Source: Chlorobiota bacterium
GTDB lineage: Bacteria; Bacteroidota; Ignavibacteria; Ignavibacteriales; Melioribacteraceae
DNA length: 38,581 nt
Assembly (NCBI GenBank): GCA_013151245.1
Contig: JAADIR010000011.1
Span: 1 to 38,581 of the forward strand
Direction of reading: 5' to 3'
In this document: piece after piece, positions 17,442-24,874 of the stretch
How the letters are laid out: the number at the start of each line of letters is the position of its first letter
Position numbering within the stretch: the stretch's first letter is position 1
The notes under the pieces: model-generated
Database searches by the model: none
Seen by the model: the letters and a program-made list of their open reading frames with translations, nothing else
Told to the model about the DNA's origin: nothing
Made by a program: the position numbers and the translations under genes

Positions 17442-17873
17442 TTAAATATATTTAATGAGTTTAAGTTGATTTTGTCCGCCGGGGAGCGCGGAATATTTTA
17501 CTTTGTCCATCAATTCTTTCATCAGAAACATTCCCAATCCGCCGTGTTTTCTTTCTTTTACATATTTTTTCAAGTCCGGCGGCGGAACTGAACTCGGGTC
17601 GAAATGTATTCCGGAATCAACAATTGTGACTTCAAGTTTATCTTTGAAATATTTGACGTTAATATTTATATCCTCGGAAGGGGACGAACCGTACGCGTGT
17701 TTAATAATATTCGTACACGCTTCGTCAACCGATAAAATTATTTTATCGACTAAATCTTTTGGCAGCGACAACTCATCTGCAATGCCCGAAAGAAAGTTCC
17801 TTATTTCAATCAAATTTTCCGTGGAGCTTTTTACGGTGAGACGCCTGCTGAATATCGCTGATTTCTTATTCAA
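17442..17873 (-). CDS. RsbW/SpoIIAB-type anti-sigma serine kinase
   Basis: A 143-aa GHKL-fold protein. N box SVDEACTNIIKHAYG (Glu51, Asn55) and G2 box KHGGLGMFLMKE (109-120) are intact. G1 reads VDSGIHFDP (85-93), lacking the second glycine, as many RsbW proteins do. It is expected to phosphorylate the neighbouring STAS antagonist and to hold a target, classically a sigma factor. The start is TTG at 17871-17873, overlapping the STAS stop by 4 nt (TTGA), so the pair is translationally coupled and probably made in matched amounts. No SigB-type sigma gene is adjacent; only the ECF factor at 21613 lies in the same block. Confidence 0.9.
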   Translation of the reverse strand: MNKKSAIFSRRLTVKSSTENLIEIRNFLSGIADELSLPKDLVDKIILSVDEACTNIIKHAYGSSPSEDININVKYFKDKLEVTIVDSGIHFDPSSVPPPDLKKYVKERKHGGLGMFLMKELMDKVKYSALPGGQNQLKLIKYI

Positions 17874-18229
17874 TTCTTTCCTTGTTCGTTAAATTTTGCG
17901 AGCGCTTCTTTTTCATCTTTAAAAAACTCGTATAACATTGGAAATCCGAGCAGATCGAAGATGTTGTAAACAGATTCGGAGAGGTTGGTGAATTTAATAT
18001 CGCCGTTATTTTCTCTCATGGTTTCCACGTATGCCATAAAAACGCCCAAGCCGGCGCTGCTTATGTATTGAAGTTCCGTGAAACTAACGACAATATTGAA
18101 TTTTCCCTCTTCTATGAATTTGTTGAAAACGTTTTCCAATTGGGGAGCCGTGTGCGCGTCAAGATAACCGCTTAAATCAATTATGTTAACTTTGCCCTCT
18201 TCCCTCGTCTGAATAGTTAATTCAGCCAT
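17870..18229 (-). CDS. STAS-domain anti-sigma factor antagonist (SpoIIAA/RsbV-like)
   Basis: A 119-aa single STAS domain. The phosphorylation loop reads LQYISSAGLGVF, and alignment on the GLG places the acceptor at Ser58, the same position as in B. subtilis SpoIIAA. The SSAG form (in place of DSSG) is common in spirochaete and Bacteroidota antagonists. Unphosphorylated, it should bind the RsbW-type kinase encoded immediately downstream (4-nt overlap) and free its target. The ATG has GGAG 6 nt upstream. It lies 15 nt after a phosphatase gene. It is the only STAS gene in the window against three candidate phosphatases and two kinases. Confidence 0.93.
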   Translation of the reverse strand: MAELTIQTREEGKVNIIDLSGYLDAHTAPQLENVFNKFIEEGKFNIVVSFTELQYISSAGLGVFMAYVETMRENNGDIKFTNLSESVYNIFDLLGFPMLYEFFKDEKEALAKFNEQGKN

Positions 18230-18244
18230 TCAATACTCCATTAT

Positions 18245-20272
18245 TTATATCGATTTTTTCCATTTAATTAACACGTAAGTGATATCGTCATATTGAGAAC
18301 TCAAACGCGTATATTCCGATATTCCTTTCATAATACTGCTTGACAATTCCGCGACCGAAGCTCCGGGATTAACGAGTATAAACTCTTTTAATTTTTCAGT
18401 TCCAAGAAGATTAAGATTTTCATCATGCGCTTCGGTAACGCCGTCGGTAAAAAGAATTACAATATCGTTATTATTTAGTTGAAAATCCAATTCCTCAATC
18501 GATTCGTCGAAAATTCCGGTATAGTTTATTGCCAGCCCCAAACCTCCCGGCGCATATTCGGTAATTTCATTGCCGGAAAGTTTTAACATAGGCATGTGTC
18601 CCGCGCGGACAAATTTCATCTTTCCCGATTTCATATCCAGCAAACCGCAGCTTGCGGTAATAAAACTTTTTTTGTCTATTCGTCCTTTAAGAATATTATT
18701 GGTTTTTATTAAAAGGTCTTTGGGGGTCTCAGCCACGCTGACAAGCGAGCTGATTATTCCGCGCAGTTCCGCCATAATAAATGCTGCGGAAATTCCTTTG
18801 CCCGAAACGTCTGCAATTATAAAAAAGAACTTATCGTTGGGCAGAAGGAAGAAATCGTAATAATCGCCGCCGACTTCAAAAGCCGGAAGGAAACCGAACG
18901 CAACGTCAATATTTTTGTGTTTGGGCGATTCGGAAGGCACAATTTTATATTGCACTTCGCGCGCAACGTCAAGTTCCTTCTGCAGCCGTTCTTTCTCGAT
19001 TGATTTTTTAATCAACTCCGCATTCTCAAAAGCCACCGCAACGTAATCGGCAAACGCTTTGATCGATTGAATATCGTCGTCGTCAAAACCGAATTTCTCT
19101 TTTTTTGCAATGAACAAAAACCCGATTAAAGCGCCGTGAATTTTTATAGGCACAAAAGCGGCGGTATTGATTTGGTTAACCTGTTCAATTGCAACTTCCG
19201 TGAAATCGTCAATCGATTTATAATCGTCGGGAAGAATCATTCCGGTAATGCGGTCCGCTTCTTTAAAGCCGATGCCGTTTACCGATCTTATTTCCAAATC
19301 GTCAACGGTTTTTACCGCAAGCCAGGAAATATCGGAATTGCAGACTTTAACGGATAATGAAGTTACGGTTTTTAAAAGTTCTTCTTCGTCAAAGGCGCGC
19401 GTAATTAATTTGCTTAAATCAATTAAAGAGGAAACTTCCTCCGCTTTCCGGTCGAACGCCTCGGCGGTAGGAAGATGAAAAAGCGTCGTAAAAAAAATAA
19501 CCGAGAAATAAATTACGCCGTATAAATTTACCAGCAATAAATATGAAGGCAACGATTTTGCAAAACGCCCTAAAAGATTCATTGTAAAATCGGAATCCAT
19601 CGAAACGATTAATATCGCGGTAAAAAGGGAAAGAAGTAAAATTGAAAAGAAAAGAAGCGTAATTTTTTCTTTTTTGTTAAGAAACGCAATCCATGCCACG
19701 CGCAAGGAATTTATTGAAATTAAAATAATTGTGACTATGAAAAAAGCGGTTTCAACAAAAGAGAAAACGTCGCCGGAAAAAGAATTCATCGTCAAAGCAA
19801 ACATCGAGAGCATAAAAAAGAACAGCATTACATTAAAATAATTTCGCGGGTCTTTTTTCTGCTGCAATAAGAAAAGCGCTCTGAAACTTGCAAGCACAAA
19901 AGATGCGCTAAGAATAAAAATGAAACTTACCAGCGTAAAAATTATATTAATGATTAGCGAAGCCGAAGCGGTAAACCGAGTCCAATCGTCAACCGCGGCG
20001 TTGGCAATAGCGACCACGAAAATATTAAATGCAATAATAATTCCCGTGTTAAACGCAATCGACATCGGTTTTATTCTTTTTTCGGAAAGCGCGGCAATAA
20101 AATAAAGAAGCCAAAAATATGCCGTCAAAACAAATAAAACTTCATTGGCAATTAGAATTCCGGTTTTGTCGGTAAATTGAAAAACAATTCTGAAAAGAAA
20201 AAAAACAATCGATAAAACAACCGCATGTTCAAGCCGCTTATTGGCGGGCAAACTTCTAAATGGTATTTTCAT
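18245..20272 (-). CDS. Membrane GAF-SpoIIE (PP2C) phosphatase
   Basis: About 675 aa. An N-terminal membrane domain of roughly eight helices (about residues 15-260, 7TM-like) is followed by a GAF domain (about 280-425, ending AFADYVAVAFENAELI), a coiled linker (KERLQKELDVAREVQ) and a SpoIIE phosphatase. Motifs: GGDYYDF (about 465), ADVSGKG (about 485; Ala replaces the usual Gly but the Asp metal ligand is kept), RAGHMP, FTDGVTE (about 605) and DDIT (about 664). The ORF track uses TTG at 20281; I prefer the ATG three codons in, giving an 11-nt gap to the upstream gene. It links an integral-membrane signal to the STAS protein 15 nt downstream. Confidence 0.9.
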   Translation of the reverse strand: MKIPFRSLPANKRLEHAVVLSIVFFLFRIVFQFTDKTGILIANEVLFVLTAYFWLLYFIAALSEKRIKPMSIAFNTGIIIAFNIFVVAIANAAVDDWTRFTASASLIINIIFTLVSFIFILSASFVLASFRALFLLQQKKDPRNYFNVMLFFFMLSMFALTMNSFSGDVFSFVETAFFIVTIILISINSLRVAWIAFLNKKEKITLLFFSILLLSLFTAILIVSMDSDFTMNLLGRFAKSLPSYLLLVNLYGVIYFSVIFFTTLFHLPTAEAFDRKAEEVSSLIDLSKLITRAFDEEELLKTVTSLSVKVCNSDISWLAVKTVDDLEIRSVNGIGFKEADRITGMILPDDYKSIDDFTEVAIEQVNQINTAAFVPIKIHGALIGFLFIAKKEKFGFDDDDIQSIKAFADYVAVAFENAELIKKSIEKERLQKELDVAREVQYKIVPSESPKHKNIDVAFGFLPAFEVGGDYYDFFLLPNDKFFFIIADVSGKGISAAFIMAELRGIISSLVSVAETPKDLLIKTNNILKGRIDKKSFITASCGLLDMKSGKMKFVRAGHMPMLKLSGNEITEYAPGGLGLAINYTGIFDESIEELDFQLNNNDIVILFTDGVTEAHDENLNLLGTEKLKEFILVNPGASVAELSSSIMKGISEYTRLSSQYDDITYVLIKWKKSI

Positions 20273-20283
20273 TTGCTTCAAGA

Positions 20284-21504
20284 TTATTTCTCTTTATTGT
20301 TTTTTTTCGCGGGGGCGTTCTTCTTCCCCCACTTTTTTATTAATTCGTTCATTTTAGCGACCCACTCTGCGGAATCTTCTTTTTCGTAATTGCGCGAGAT
20401 GGAATCAATCAGAGAACCGATTCCTTCAAGGTCTGAAATATTTGAAAAGTTTGCAAAATTAAAATCTGAATTTAACATCTTTTCTAATTTGTGAAGTCCT
20501 TCCTCTGAAGTAATTGAAAACCGACTGTTTCCGTTTTCATGCCGTAAAGAGATTGTGTGGCTGCCGGAATTAATTGTTATTTGTATTTGTTTTACCATAT
20601 CGGTCGCGAGCTTCAAGTAATTTTGAAGCGAGTCTTCTTCCGCGGAAACGCGCGATTCATTAAAAACGATTTTTGAGTGCGTGGGAAGAATTTTATACCA
20701 TTCAATTCCAAGATTATTTGAATCTTTATGGTTGTCCGTTAAAACTTCCAAACTCACCCCTCCTTTTTCTCTGCTGTTTAACGTAACGGAAATTTCATTC
20801 CTCGCTTTATTATTACCGTTTGAATTTTTTACCTCGGCAACCACAACCGTATCGGGCGTCAGTATAAGAAACTTTTCAGGTTTATTCCGCATTGCGGTCA
20901 TCTCCGTCATATGTTTCCGGCGCAAATAACCGGGCGGAAATATCTCGTCGGTAAGCGACGGACGAATCTCGGATAAATATGAAAATAATTTTATTAAAGT
21001 CTTTTGACGGATAGAAACAAGCCGGGGACTAATTGCAAGTTCGTCTTCGTTTCCTTTTAAAATATTTTCGTTTAATTCTTTTCCGCATTCGTGAAGAACC
21101 TTGTCGATCGCTTTCTTTTCCGCTTCCGTTACTTGTAGATATTTCAGAAAGTTTTTATAACTTCCCAACTCTTCTTTATAATCAGCCGTTCGAATATTGT
21201 AGGAATAAACGCTGGGGCTTCTTTCCTGAATTTTTAATACTCTGTCATTTTTTCCGTTAACGGGAATTTGATTGTGCATCAGAAAATGAAAAACTTCTTC
21301 GTTTGTAAGCGGTTGACCGCCGAACAAAGGTTTGAAGTCAATCAATTCAAAGTTTGAGAGGAAAGTCGTTTTCTCATTAAGCAGAGAAGTAACGTTATTG
21401 TTTTTGAAGACGAACATCAAAATGATTGAAAGAGTTAGAGCGGAAATAAGAAGCAGGTTCTTTCTGAAAAATTCGACGGCAATATTTTTTTTTGTATCGG
21501 TCAT
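20284..21504 (-). CDS. Single-pass membrane protein of unknown family, candidate anti-sigma factor
   Basis: A 406-aa protein with a short basic cytoplasmic start, one transmembrane helix (about residues 15-31, LLLISALTLSIILMFVF) and a large, mostly hydrophilic remainder. It ends in a Lys/Asn-rich tail (GKKNAPAKKNNKEK). No zinc-binding HxxxCxxC anti-sigma motif, FecR motif or enzyme motif is visible, and I do not recognise the family. It lies 108 nt downstream of the ECF sigma gene and about 12 nt before a phosphatase gene. That is the usual place of an anti-sigma factor, hence the proposal. The predicted N-in topology leaves only about 15 residues in the cytoplasm, which argues against a classical sigma-binding domain. 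Confidence 0.6.
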   Translation of the reverse strand: MTDTKKNIAVEFFRKNLLLISALTLSIILMFVFKNNNVTSLLNEKTTFLSNFELIDFKPLFGGQPLTNEEVFHFLMHNQIPVNGKNDRVLKIQERSPSVYSYNIRTADYKEELGSYKNFLKYLQVTEAEKKAIDKVLHECGKELNENILKGNEDELAISPRLVSIRQKTLIKLFSYLSEIRPSLTDEIFPPGYLRRKHMTEMTAMRNKPEKFLILTPDTVVVAEVKNSNGNNKARNEISVTLNSREKGGVSLEVLTDNHKDSNNLGIEWYKILPTHSKIVFNESRVSAEEDSLQNYLKLATDMVKQIQITINSGSHTISLRHENGNSRFSITSEEGLHKLEKMLNSDFNFANFSNISDLEGIGSLIDSISRNYEKEDSAEWVAKMNELIKKWGKKNAPAKKNNKEK

Positions 21505-21612
21505 ATACTTTAGAATTGAAAACTTGTTTCGTTCCTTTTATCGTGAATAATAAATTCTTACGGCAATTATGCTAATTTCAAATCTTTCTTTTCTAATTTA
21601 CGGTTCGCCGCG

Positions 21613-22206
21613 TTATAAGTTCAATTCCTTTCTGTACGGTTCAAGTATTATCTTAAGACTTTCTCGCGCTCTGAAAATTCTTGATTTTACCGTTCCGACT
21701 TCGCATCCCAACTTCTCGGCTATTTCTTTGTAACTAAATCCGTCAATATCCCGTAAGACGAGCGGTTCTTTCAATTTTTCGGGCAGCTTTTCAATTGTTC
21801 TTCTTACAAGAGCGGGAATATCAATGCTGTCCGTTCGCATTGAAGAACTGTGATTGTATTCCGAATTTTTTATCGGAACGAAAATGCTCCGCACTTTCTT
21901 CTTCCGAAGATAATCGCGGCACTTGTTGACGGTAATTCTGTAAAGCCAAGTCGTAAATTTCGATTCGAACCGGAAATCTTTCATCTTATGAAATACGCTG
22001 ATGAAAACGTCCTGCGAAATATCGTCGATAAACTCAGTGTCGCCCAAAGTAAGATAGACTAGATTCCTCACTTTATCTTTGTGTTTAAAGACAAGCCTGG
22101 AATAAGCCTGATCGCTACCGTCATTAAACGCGCGGATCAACGCGTAATCTTCTTCTTCGCTTTGAGCTTTCAAATCCTTTATTTCATTATTTGAGTTATC
22201 GTTCAT
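21613..22206 (-). CDS. ECF-type RNA polymerase sigma factor
   Basis: A 197-aa sigma-70 family protein lacking regions 1 and 3. Region 2 spans about residues 35-102, with DDISQDVFISVFHKM and FTTWLYRITVNKCRDYLRKKK. Region 4 spans about 135-185, with LPEKLKEPLVLRDIDGFSYKE and GTVKSRIFRARESLK as the -35 recognition helix-turn-helix. Length and layout fit an RpoE-like group IV factor. An N-terminal acidic extension of about 25 residues precedes region 2. It heads a minus-strand block containing an unknown membrane protein and a partner-switch set, so it may be a controlled target or the activator of the block. The exact ECF group cannot be assigned from reading. Confidence 0.94.
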   Translation of the reverse strand: MNDNSNNEIKDLKAQSEEEDYALIRAFNDGSDQAYSRLVFKHKDKVRNLVYLTLGDTEFIDDISQDVFISVFHKMKDFRFESKFTTWLYRITVNKCRDYLRKKKVRSIFVPIKNSEYNHSSSMRTDSIDIPALVRRTIEKLPEKLKEPLVLRDIDGFSYKEIAEKLGCEVGTVKSRIFRARESLKIILEPYRKELNL

Positions 22207-22392
22207 CAGTTAGACGATTAGTTAAATCTCAAGTTCCATTTTATTTTTGTGAAATAAATAGTAAACCTAAAATATAATTATTTATTACTATAATTGTTAG
22301 AATCCTTTTTCCTTTTTCCTTTTTTATTTAGGAATTGGACGAGGATTATTACGTTAAACGTAGAAACGAAAAACGAAATTGCGGAATGTAGC

Positions 22393-22433
22393 GCAGATTG
22401 CTTAGTCCCGATTTATCGGGACGGGCAATCTGC
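22393..22433. repeat. Nested palindrome, GCAGATTGC family copy 1
   Basis: GCAGATTGC (22393-22401) and GCAATCTGC (22425-22433) form a perfect outer stem. GTCCCGAT and ATCGGGAC (22405-22422) form a perfect inner stem with a 2-nt loop. It matches the copy at 38218-38260, which has a paired change in the outer stem. Reduced versions lie at 32654-32673 and 38313-38344. Confidence 0.8.
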
Positions 22434-22451
22434 AGCTTAAACACGCCGTGC

Positions 22452-22483
22452 AAGAGGTAAGAAGGGAGAGGGAAGAGAATTGG
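22452..22483. repeat. Purine-rich AAGAGGTAAGAAGGGAGAGG repeat
   Basis: This purine tract is nearly repeated at 26556-26590 (AAGAGGTAAAAAGGGAGAGG), both followed by AATTGG. A looser match lies beside the fetB remnant near 11970-12015. No coding role is seen. Confidence 0.5.
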
Positions 22484-22552
22484 TAGCCGCAAGCTTCAGC
22501 TTGCGCGGCGCGTTGTTTTCACGACAAATCATCTTTCACAAATCGCCATTAA

Positions 22553-22741
22553 CCCCGCGCTTCAGCGCAGGGCAAGCGCAAAAACAACGCTCAAAAGAAA
22601 CCCCAAAGGCTTGCCTGCCGCAAGGCATGGGTGAAATTATTGTAATAACAGCGCCAAAAAAGTAAAACCCCGAAGGGGTGAAATTATTGTAACAACGACA
22701 TAACCCAAAATAAGCGAAACTGCGAAGCAGTGATATTATTG
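22553..22741 (+). repeat. Cluster of GAA-loop hairpins with constant ATTATTG tail
   Basis: At least three plus-strand units share a hairpin followed directly by TGA(A/T)ATTATTG. CCCC-GAA-GGGG precedes TGAAATTATTGTAA (22668-22692). ACTGC-GAA-GCAGT precedes GATATTATTG (22719-22741). A more irregular stem precedes TGAAATTATTGTAA at 22632-22645. The stem bases change in pairs while loop and tail stay constant. The pattern resembles REP-type repeats mobilised by RAYT transposases, but no such gene is in the window. Confidence 0.7.
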
Positions 22742-22805
22742 CCAATGAAGGCGACGAATAATGTCATTCCTACGGGGTTCTTTTTTTGTTTTCTTTCTTC
22801 ATATT

Positions 22806-22831
22806 TTACAATAATATCACTCCTTCGGAGT
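22806..22831 (-). repeat. Inverted copy of the GAA-loop hairpin repeat
   Basis: On the minus strand this reads ACTCC-GAA-GGAGT followed by GATATTATTGTAAAA. It is the same unit as the plus-strand cluster at 22553-22741, in opposite orientation. Facing units of this kind are typical of REP-like clusters. Confidence 0.75.
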
Positions 22832-23041
22832 TTGAAAAGATATTGTTCATTCGTCCTTCCGAGGAGGAGTCCGGCGGCTGCCGGACGACGACGCGGCAAT
22901 CTGCAAGTTTGTGTAGAAAATAGAACGCGGATTTTTTATGATAATTATGATTTTCACGGATTTCATCGTTAAACAAACCATTGCGAAAACCATCGCTTCA
23001 TAGTTAAACTCCAAAAGACGCTGCCCCGAAGACAAATATTT

Positions 23042-23076
23042 ACCAATGACCAATGACTAATGACCAATAACCAATC
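23042..23076. repeat. Five-copy 7-bp tandem repeat (ACCAATG)
   Basis: The units ACCAATG, ACCAATG, ACTAATG, ACCAATA and ACCAATC run head to tail for 35 bp, about 80 nt before the pta start codon. They might affect spacing in the pta promoter region or be a slippage-prone microsatellite. Confidence 0.7.
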
Positions 23077-23158
23077 AAAAAAATCATTTCCCAATCATAA
23101 AATTATCTCCAATTTGAATATATTAGAACAATCAAATTAAAATTTAAAAGGTGGAAAA

Positions 23159-24139
23159 ATGTCGGAATCAAATTTAATGTCCTCAATCAAAAGTAAAGCT
23201 TCCGGTTTGAACAGAACAATCGTTTTACCGGAATCTCACGACGACAGAGTGTTGCAAGCGGCTGAAAAGCTTTCGGGACAAGGCATTTGCAAAGTAATTA
23301 CATTGGGTAACGAAGAAAAAGTTCGCGAGTCCGCAGAAAGACTGGGCGTTAATCTTCAAGGCGTTAGAATTATCGATCCTGAGAAATCGGATAAACTGAG
23401 CGACTTCGCGAACATATTTTACAATTTGCGAAAGAGCAAAGGAATATCGATTGAAGACGCGCGCGAAACGATGAAAAAAGATTTGTTCTTCGGCGCCATG
23501 ATGGTTCGCGAAGGAATGGCGGACGGTTCGGTCGCGGGTTCTACGGCGGCTACGGGCGACGTTCTCCGCGCGGCGTTTCAATGCGTGGGAATGCCGGAAG
23601 GAATTTCGATTGTGTCAAGTTTCTTCTTAATGATTTTCCCGGAAAAAGTTTACAGCTTTGCAGATTGCGCGGTCGTTCCGAATCCCGACGCGGCGCAGCT
23701 TGCGGATATCGCGATTACTACAGCCGACAATCATAAAATTTTAACCGGAGAAGAACCTTACGTCGCAATGCTTTCCTTTTCAACCAAAGGAAGCGCAAAG
23801 CACGAGTTAATCGATAAAGTTCTCGAAGCGTTAAAAATAGCAAAAGAGAAACGCCCCGATTTGAATATCGACGGCGAACTGCAATTCGACGCGGCGATTG
23901 TTGAATCGGTAGGAAAACGAAAAGCGCCGGGAAGCGAAGTAGCCGGAAGAGCGAACGTTTTGGTATTCCCCGATTTACAAGCTGGAAATATCGGATACAA
24001 AATCGCGCAGCGTCTCGGCGGCGCGGAAGCAATAGGTCCTATTGTTCAAGGTTTGAAAAAACCGTTGTTCGATTTAAGCCGCGGCTGTTCGGTTGACGAT
24101 ATCGTCGGAACGTCCGCTATCGCCGCTTTAATGAGCTGA
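23159..24139 (+). CDS. pta: Phosphate acetyltransferase
   Basis: A 326-aa single-domain Pta of the PTA/PTB family. It begins with the usual core (IVLPESHDDRVLQAAEKL) and contains KDLFFGAMMVREGMADGSVAGS, SFFLMIFP, ADCAVVPNPDAAQLADIA, GELQFDAAIV and the C-terminal ANVLVFPDLQAGNIGYKI and LSRGCSVDDIV signatures. It converts acetyl-CoA and phosphate to acetyl phosphate and CoA. Full length for the short form, with no DRTGG regulatory domain. AAGGTGG lies about 5 nt before the ATG. It is monocistronic with a strong terminator at 24248-24275. No ackA gene is in the window, so its partner must be elsewhere or replaced. Confidence 0.96.
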   Translation: MSESNLMSSIKSKASGLNRTIVLPESHDDRVLQAAEKLSGQGICKVITLGNEEKVRESAERLGVNLQGVRIIDPEKSDKLSDFANIFYNLRKSKGISIEDARETMKKDLFFGAMMVREGMADGSVAGSTAATGDVLRAAFQCVGMPEGISIVSSFFLMIFPEKVYSFADCAVVPNPDAAQLADIAITTADNHKILTGEEPYVAMLSFSTKGSAKHELIDKVLEALKIAKEKRPDLNIDGELQFDAAIVESVGKRKAPGSEVAGRANVLVFPDLQAGNIGYKIAQRLGGAEAIGPIVQGLKKPLFDLSRGCSVDDIVGTSAIAALMS

Positions 24140-24146
24140 AAAGCAA

Positions 24147-24178
24147 TGTATAATTGAGAATTGAGAATGGATAATTTT
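24147..24178. repeat. AATTGAGAATGGATAATT repeat downstream of pta
   Basis: This stretch begins about 8 nt after the pta stop codon. It is near-identical to the repeat at 32612-32640 and, in reverse, to the sequence around 24392-24413, where it forms the end of the TerB-like gene. Confidence 0.55.
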
Positions 24179-24247
24179 TTCATTGTGCATTGTTTAAAAA
24201 ACGACGAATTCTTTTGACGTTAGATACATTCTCGATGATTTAATTAC

Positions 24248-24275
24248 CCCCGATATTTATATCGGGGATTTTTTT
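24248..24275 (+). terminator. Rho-independent terminator of pta
   Basis: CCCCGATA (24248-24255) pairs perfectly with TATCGGGG (24260-24267) across a TTTA loop, followed by A and seven T (24269-24275). It lies 108 nt beyond the pta stop. The reverse strand lacks a T-run, so it works for pta only. Confidence 0.85.
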
Positions 24276-24390
24276 AGGCGAAAACAAAAATTTGGTTTTA
24301 ATAGTTTGCCGTCAAAACGCAGAATGGAAAGTCTGCGCTACGCTGAATAATTATCCATCCGTCTTCGCTGCGCTACGCCGTGATAAATTC

Positions 24391-24855
24391 TCAATTATCC
24401 ATTTTCAATTGTTCTTTTGCTTTCATTTTCGCCGCTATCATATCTTTATGAGAAAGATGCAGATTATTCACGATTTTGTGAATGAAATAATCTTCGTAGG
24501 CGTGGAATTTTTTGTCAACGAAAATTAAACGCCAGAGGTTTTCGACAATTGCGTATTTTTGATCGCTGTCGAATTTTTCGTTTATGATATTTGTAAACTC
24601 GTAAATGCTTACGCTATTATTTATTTGCTCTTCTGCCAGCTTGATAAGTTCGTTCACTTCATCGTCGTTAAGATTAAAAGTCTTTTTCATTACGTTTATA
24701 ATTAAATCCTTTTCCTCCGACGCAAACTCATCGTCGGCGTAAGCCAGCTCCAAGAAGAGCGCGCATGTAGCTATCTGAAATTGTTTTTCATTATTTGGCG
24801 CGGAATAGTTTTCTTCTTCCTCGCCGCCGAAAATCATTTTAAGTAAATCCTTCAT
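24391..24855 (-). CDS. TerB-like protein (tellurite-resistance TerB domain)
   Basis: A 154-aa protein. The ORF track begins at 24939, but that extension overlaps the end of malQ. The internal ATG at 24853-24855 has GGAGGG 4 nt upstream and is chosen. After an acidic N-terminus (GGEEEENYSAPN) comes an all-helical TerB-type domain with ALFLELAYADDEFASEE and a second WRLIFVDKKFHAYEDYFI repeat. Such domains are linked to metal or membrane stress, but tellurite resistance itself is not implied. The last residues (KEQLKMDN and stop) are encoded by an intergenic AT repeat. It follows malQ by 19 nt, so is likely co-transcribed. Confidence 0.8.
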   Translation of the reverse strand: MKDLLKMIFGGEEEENYSAPNNEKQFQIATCALFLELAYADDEFASEEKDLIINVMKKTFNLNDDEVNELIKLAEEQINNSVSIYEFTNIINEKFDSDQKYAIVENLWRLIFVDKKFHAYEDYFIHKIVNNLHLSHKDMIAAKMKAKEQLKMDN

Positions 24856-24865
24856 TATTCCCTCC
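24856..24865 (-). promoter_or_regulatory. Strong ribosome binding site fixing the TerB-like start
   Basis: On the minus strand GGAGGG (24860-24865) lies 4 nt before the ATG at 24855. This is the basis for moving the start 28 codons into the ORF-track entry. Confidence 0.75.
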
Positions 24866-24874
24866 GCTTTAAAA

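Larger units (their letters stand above)
22207..23158. other. Repeat-rich intergenic region, no gene
   Basis: About 950 nt separate divergent genes (sigma factor on minus, pta on plus). The small ORFs here have no recognisable protein features. The DNA is a mosaic: a pyrimidine run (22310-22328), an AAACG-type repeat (22351-22378), a nested GCAGATTGC palindrome (22393-22433), a purine-rich repeat (22452-22483), a GCCGCAAGCT inverted repeat (22487-22510), the GAA-loop hairpin family (22553-22831), a GAACGCGGATTTTTTATGAT repeat (22923-22960) and a 7-bp tandem (23042-23076). Confidence 0.8.

Noticed and set aside
20284-21504. Standard zinc-binding anti-sigma factor
   Set aside because: No HxxxCxxC motif is present and the region before the helix is too short, so only a tentative role is given.
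22480-23053. Small ORFs on both strands in the gap before pta
   Set aside because: They translate repeat elements and hairpins and have no start signals or domains.
23042-23076. CRISPR array
   Set aside because: The unit is only 7 bp and there are no spacers or cas genes; it is a simple tandem repeat.
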